Shown here: positions 59,361-64,000 of the stretch, piece by piece | Layout: each line of letters opens with the position of its first letter | Numbering within the stretch: the stretch's first letter is position 1 | From: Lytechinus variegatus | Lineage: Eukaryota; Echinodermata; Echinoidea; Temnopleuroida; Toxopneustidae | Reading direction: 5' to 3' | NCBI RefSeq assembly: GCF_018143015.1 | Contig: NC_054748.1 | Span: 7,872,967 to 7,936,966, forward strand | DNA: 64,000 nt | Notes under the pieces: model-generated | The model's database searches: none | Told to the model about the DNA's origin: nothing | What the model saw: the letters and a program-made list of their open reading frames with translations, nothing else | Translations under genes and position numbers: made by a program

Positions 59361-59573
59361 ATAGAAGATTTGTGATGAAAGAAGGTTGAGATCAACATAT
59401 CACGAAGATTTCATTCATCGTTGCGAACATTGAATATCGAAGTTCCACATTTGCATTCGAAATTCTTCCGTAGCTGGAAGAATTCACAAAGTCCGATGAA
59501 CTGCGAGGATGTTTGACCGTGTCGAAAGAGGAAATTCACGTCGAAAAATTCTCGCTGCTCAAAGAGTTTTCAC
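59361..59573 (-). other. BEL/Pao leader between 5' LTR and gag
   Basis: 213 bp. The primer-binding site would start directly after the LTR (reading GTGAAAACTC on the minus strand), which does not begin with the common TGG, so the primer tRNA cannot be named. Confidence 0.5.
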
Positions 59574-60502
59574 TGTGGCTGTAGTGAGGTCGACAACAAA
59601 AGACAAGCGAACAAAGGCCTCTACAGGATTTCGTTGTTTAATCGATTAATCTGATATCAAATCCATACAATCAATCCAATTGGTAGTTTTAATCCTTTGA
59701 ATCCAATTGGTACTTTTAATCCTTCTTTCGAACCAATTCGTTCCTTTAATCTGATTGATATCTTTAATCCGTGAAAACTGTGGAGTCAATGATAAAGAAA
59801 AAGGAATCATAAATACCAGCAAAATGAAACATCTTAAATATCACTAGAGCAACATCAATCTTTGGAAGACCTAAATAGTCTAATATAAACTAGATTCCAA
59901 ATTCTTTCCACTATACATATGATTGTTTACTCATTAAAGGTTTCAAACTACAAACATTCAGCTTTGATCTCAATACAATTATAATAAAAGTACAAACCAA
60001 CAATCATCCTTGATATATCATACAATAAATGTAGTACAAATGTAGTTTCTTGAGTCTTATTTCATTATGAATGGGATCGATGAGCCTGCTATAGTTTGTT
60101 CATACATTATACATACTACATACACATTATCATTTGTCATTATGAACCAAGAAAAAGATCTCTAAAATCTCACTTTATGCTTAGACCATAATTAAAAAAA
60201 TATATCAAATAAAACATCAACTAACCTCTTTGCTTGCTTTCTCAAGTAAATTGAATGTCTTCTGAGCCAGGATGTTTGTGATTTTGAAGGGCAAAATCCT
60301 GGTCCCTCACACAACCCAATGTCCAAAAATCAAATGCACTGTCATGGTGCTATGTAAGTGTACACATTGACTAAGGGAGTGCTAGATACAAATATGTTAA
60401 TCAGGTAGTGCAATAGTGAAAGTATATATACAAAAAGTGCTAAATCACTTCTGCGCTAATTTTGGTGCGCTAATTTATCAATTCAGATGTACTTTCATCA
60501 CA
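59574..60502 (-). repeat. BEL/Pao 5' LTR
   Basis: Pairs with 50317-51230. Contains the pol II promoter by family convention; no TATA box was assigned. Confidence 0.92.
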
Positions 60503-60507
60503 GCTTG
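60503..60507. repeat. 5 bp target duplication of the BEL/Pao element, right
   Basis: GCTTG, identical to 50312-50316. Confidence 0.85.
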
Positions 60508-61866
60508 ATTTACCCCTAAAATATTAATTAGTCTTGCCTTTAGTTGCATAAATACACTTGCAAACACTAACCAGTAGATTATAATATATTTACTGTGGTT
60601 AAAATATTATGAATAAAAAATGATTTCATTTGACTCAAATTGTGGGATTTGTCACCTCTTGGCTCAAAGACCGGTGGACCACAGGTTGACAACTGGTTGA
60701 CATATACATGTAAATATAGGAAAAATGTGAATGTACAATGAAAAGTTCTCATTACTGCTTAAGCTTATTTAAAATTAGTGTCAACAAAAACAACTGACAA
60801 GTTATAAATAAATCCAGACACATGGCAAAAATACATTATGTTATTTTAGAGTTTTATATTTTAAATATACATGTACCCTCTTGCTCAACATTCTGCAGGA
60901 CATGGTCTCTATACTGGGTCAATTGAATGTCAATGCACAGATCATATTTCTATGGGTACATATGCCTCTGTTTTATCTTTATACCAGTTTCATTCTCAAG
61001 TAGTTTTTTGTTTAGTTTTTTTTTTATAATTTGGAAAAATATTCTCTGAACACTTTTGTGCCAGCCAAATATGTGTCATTTACTGATTTATAGAAGCAGT
61101 GTGATGTAACATTAAGAAAAAGGTAAATAGAATCAGATGAGGACTTTATTGCAACAAACAAGTTTTCATTAATTAAAATTGCATAAAAGGTGTATTTATA
61201 TCTATTATGTTACCAGAGTAATCTGAAGATTCTGACACAAAGTTATCACTATCAGTCTACGCTGTCAATATTGAAACCATGAGGTCATAATTATTAAAAC
61301 AATAGATTGATTTATCTCTGAAGCCTTTAATTAGTTTGTGCTTTTCTTTTTGAAATTTATGCAGCTTCTAAATTTTATTCAAGGTGAAACCCACAACTGT
61401 ATTTTATCTCTCCTCATTCCTATACATCAGACAGTCACAATTTCAATCATGTTAATTTCATGTTTTACATTAATTAATTAATTATACTAATTAGCTTAAT
61501 TTGGTACCCCTTAAACTTAAAAGTTGAAATTTGACCCACTTATGATTGAAGAATAAGCTAGTGAGCCCCAAAACTATTACATATTTAGGTACTGTGATGT
61601 TACACATTTAGTTTCTTAATGAAATGAAAATTTATGCTCCCCTCGTCTACCACCATGCAAAAATGGCCAATTGATGTTACATAATTGCTAATTACTGGTA
61701 AACGAAGTAATCTCAAGTATTTCTTTTTCTTTTAAGTAATTGGTATAAAGATTCCCTTTAATATGATACCAAATATATCCATGTAGCACATGTATTTCAA
61801 GTTTTATACCATTAATTATTTCGGTGCTTGTCGTGCAAATGTAACCGTACGATACCATCTATTTGC
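60508..61866. other. Interior of the 24 bp TIR element, right part; no gene seen
   Basis: AT-rich, without ORFs of interest on either strand. Confidence 0.4.
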
Positions 61867-61899
61867 GGGCCCAACTTAAAACGCATGGCCTTTTCCTTA

Positions 61900-62590
61900 A
61901 ACAAAAACCGAGAGAAAGAAGGAGAAAAAAAGAAAACAAAACAGAGGGAGGTGGACTGACAATAGTTAAGATGAACACTATAGGGAGCCGATGGATTGTC
62001 GTTTAGATATTTGTTTAGAATATAAGTTTTCAGTTTACGTTTAAAAGTATATATAGAATTGCAATCTTTAAAGTCAGTTACTAGATCATTCCAAAATAAT
62101 GGACCTGTGGCAATAATTGTTTTATGTGAAAAAGTTGTACGAGAACGTGGAAGATGATAATGACTTTGACGAGTAGGATAGCTGTGAATCTCGTCATGAC
62201 GACATTCCTTCTAAATAGAGAAGATATGGTAGTAAGTAATTCTTTTCTTGATAGTTGAAACATGAATTTTCCCAGGTTAAATGCATACAGATCATGGATT
62301 TGTAAAACAGTACATGAATAAAAGAGTGGCATAGAATGAGCCCGGTAACTTGTATTATTAATAATTTAGTAAGTAGAATTTTATTGATATGAAGTTTTGA
62401 ACTGTTCCACCAAGAAAAGATACCGTAATTTACATACGACAAAATTAGAGTGGAGTATGAACATAACAAGACACGGGTGGGAAAAGATGACTTAAGTTTG
62501 CAGATAACACCAGTATTTCTGGATATGATTTTACTAATGTGATTAATGTAGGCTTTCCAGGTCTTACGTTGGTATGGTTATTAGCGCAAA
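61900..62590 (-). mobile_element. CR1/L2-group LINE, 3' fragment
   Basis: On the minus strand: KTWKAYINHISKIISRNTG, LILSYVNYGIFSWWNSS, SMPLFYSCTVLQIHDLYAFN, LGKFMFQLSRKEL, then YHLPRSRTTFSHKTII and an FKRKLKTYILN end. These are the thumb and C-terminal blocks of the same LINE group as 36560-40345. It is 5'-truncated at about 62590 with several breaks. Confidence 0.75.
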
Positions 62591-62904
62591 AAACTTGTCT
62601 AATTCGCTTGCTTCCTGTTTATTTTTTGCTGAAAATACTCTGAAAGTTGCTGATTATGGGGGGGGGTGAATTAAATATGTGAACAATGTCATTACTTCTC
62701 AAAATGGTAACAGCAAGTTAGAAAATATAATTTTGATGACGTCATTGGTGTTTGAAAATGTTTTTATTTGATTCTAAGATTTTATTTGATTTTAAGATTA
62801 ACCTCTCCCGACTTCATTTGACCAAACAAATGAGTGAGTTATAGGTTTTGGCGCGAATTGGATCCAATCTGGCCCACTGTGCGCCGTTTGTTCCATATTT
62901 TTTA

Positions 62905-63700
62905 CGATTTTCAAGTTCAAGTTTTTATTTTCACTTCCATCAATAACATTACAAATAAATACAAATCAGACATACATCATAATATGTATAAACAAATACA
63001 CATGAATTATGGTTATAACGATTACAAATCAACTACAAACTCCAAAACATTTGCAAAATAGCTTTTACAAAATGTTGTATGGAAATGATGGTGTTCACTA
63101 AGAAGTATTCCTTGTAGAGCGTGATTATTAGAAAATTGGGGGGGGGGTCATTCACATGCCTAAGCGTAAGGAAATACAATAAGTTACAATAGAATAATGG
63201 GAATGATAAAATAATGAGTAAAGGCGAGAAATGATAAGGTGACAGAGATACGGGACGATACTGAAAATACGAAAGAAATAAAGACATGGCGAAGAATAGA
63301 AGGGAGAGAGAAAAAATAATGAAGGGGAGCGAAAGAGGAAGAGGCTGAGATGGCTGAGATAAGTAGAGAGAGGCCGTGACAGAGAGAGAGACACACACAG
63401 ATGGAAATGTAGAGAGAGAGAAGGGGAGAACAAGGAGAGTGCAAACGTGGATCAAAGAGTGTGCTTAGACAATTCTTAAAAATATACAAACTAATGGTAA
63501 GACAGTAACATAACTATTTTTAGCTTTCTCTTAAAGGGGTGGTTCAAGGGGGCCTGTTGAATATCTTTATGAAGGGAATTCCAAAATTTTGGGCCGGTGA
63601 AAAAATAAAAGGTACTTTGAGCAAATCGAGTTCTTAGGATAGGTATATAAAAGTTATCGGTGTGTGTGGTAGGATACCTATGAAAATTGTTGATTTGGAA
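62905..63700 (-). mobile_element. CR1/L2-group LINE, 3' terminal fragment
   Basis: From about 63690 the minus strand reads YPTTHTDNFYIPILRTRFAQ, then FFTGPKFWNSLHKDIQQ and FKRKLK to a stop near 63490: the last ~70 residues of a LINE. A 3' UTR with GA-rich low complexity (63280-63440) follows, and the element ends near 62905 in ACTTGAACTTGAAAAT. It is 5'-truncated. Confidence 0.7.
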
Positions 63701-64000
63701 AAAAAATAATGTCGAAATGCGAAAGGAACCATACTGTTATTATAATATATGTACATAAATGAACACAAATGATTTTGAACACATTCACGTGAGAATATTC
63801 ATGCATTACACTTTTATATGCGTAGTAAACACAAATTGGAAACTCGCAATAGAACTTGTGAATCTCTATGCATGATTATTGTAATATTTTATTAAACGCA
63901 CACATTAACAGAAAAGGTTCGTAATCAGCAGGAGCTATGAACGCAGAGTCTGTTTTCGTGCGTCGAGATGCTCATTATCTATTCAGATGCAAAGTCTTTG
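63701..64000. other. No gene seen
   Basis: AT-rich to the window end with no coding signal. Confidence 0.4.

Larger units (their letters stand above)
50317..60502 (-). mobile_element. BEL/Pao LTR retrotransposon (young copy)
   Basis: 10.2 kb element on the minus strand with two ~915-930 bp LTRs that start TGTGGCTG and end TCACA, and a 5 bp target duplication GCTTG. Its order in reading direction is LTR, leader, gag with zinc knuckles and protease, reverse transcriptase, RNase H, integrase, a ~1.4 kb tail, a purine-rich AAAGGAG at about 51233-51239, then LTR. gag-protease-RT-RNaseH-integrase as one polyprotein with DUF1759-like gag is the BEL/Pao layout. By eye the LTRs differ at roughly a dozen substitutions and a few indels, so the insertion is recent. 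The coding parts look nearly whole, with about one or two breaks plus one nested DNA element. Confidence 0.92.
49884..61890. mobile_element. DNA element with 24 bp terminal inverted repeats, split by the BEL/Pao insertion
   Basis: GGCCATGCGTTTTGAGTTGG starts the left end (49884-49907) and its inverse with one mismatch forms the right end (61867-61890). Removing the LTR element and one copy of its target duplication leaves about 1.8 kb. No transposase is recognised in the outer parts (49908-50316 and 60508-61866), which hold no gene. T-rich flanks on both sides prevent a firm target-duplication call. The match of 23 of 24 bases across 12 kb makes chance unlikely, but the family is unknown. Confidence 0.6.

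Noticed and set aside
63033-63489. Three overlapping Ser/Leu/Phe-rich ORFs on the minus strand
   Set aside because: They come from a GA-rich 3' UTR of the LINE fragment.

Overview
This window looks like nuclear DNA of a marine invertebrate, most likely an echinoderm of the sea-urchin kind. The reasons are the AT-rich base composition, very little host coding sequence, a fragment of a histone H4 gene, a long single-exon GTPase of the stonustoxin-like (SNTX) family, and a dense mix of BEL/Pao, CR1/L2-like and Tx1-like retroelements with inverted-repeat MITEs. The taxon is inferred from the overall repertoire and was not tested by any search.

Layout. 1-1.6 kb holds a broken Ty3-like gag (minus strand) with a helix-hairpin-helix motif upstream of it. 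3.5-9.2 kb holds retroelement remains: a short fragment with an ELTVPWE motif, a tRNA-SINE tail, a CR1/Jockey-like LINE split by a palindrome-bearing element, and an L2-like LINE tail. 9.56-12.5 kb carries the one convincing host gene, a large SNTX-like/AIG1-like GTPase. 13-17.3 kb is a chain of inverted-repeat elements, including a 2.2 kb foldback-like element whose arms are built from a ~50 bp tandem unit. 19.3-22 kb has two MITEs with TTAA target duplications. 22-30.3 kb is a tandem array of a ~1.7 kb unit containing the 3' end of a LINE. 30.6-34.7 kb holds CGAAGCG-rich repeats, a histone H4 patch, a mariner-like MITE with a SINE inside it, and a higher-order repeat of ~332 bp period. 36.5-40.3 kb is a nearly full-length LINE. 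42.8-47.8 kb is a Tx1-like LINE interrupted by a 1755 bp hAT-type element (exact 8 bp target duplication) and by a mariner-like MITE. 47.8-48.7 kb is a ~185 bp tandem repeat family, also represented near 18 kb.

49.9-61.9 kb is a nested stack. An element with 24 bp terminal inverted repeats was entered by a young BEL/Pao LTR retrotransposon (50317-60502, minus strand, 5 bp target duplication), and that was entered by a ~1 kb DNA element whose minus-strand reading contains a THAP-like Cys/His pattern. Two more LINE 3' ends (minus strand) close the window.

No tRNA, rRNA, CRISPR array or operon was found. The biology is mainly transposon stratigraphy: at least six insertions can be ordered by nesting. 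The host GTPase is the only gene to which a cellular role can be suggested, probably innate defence. One short candidate exon (41.7 kb) is the only other host-like coding signal.
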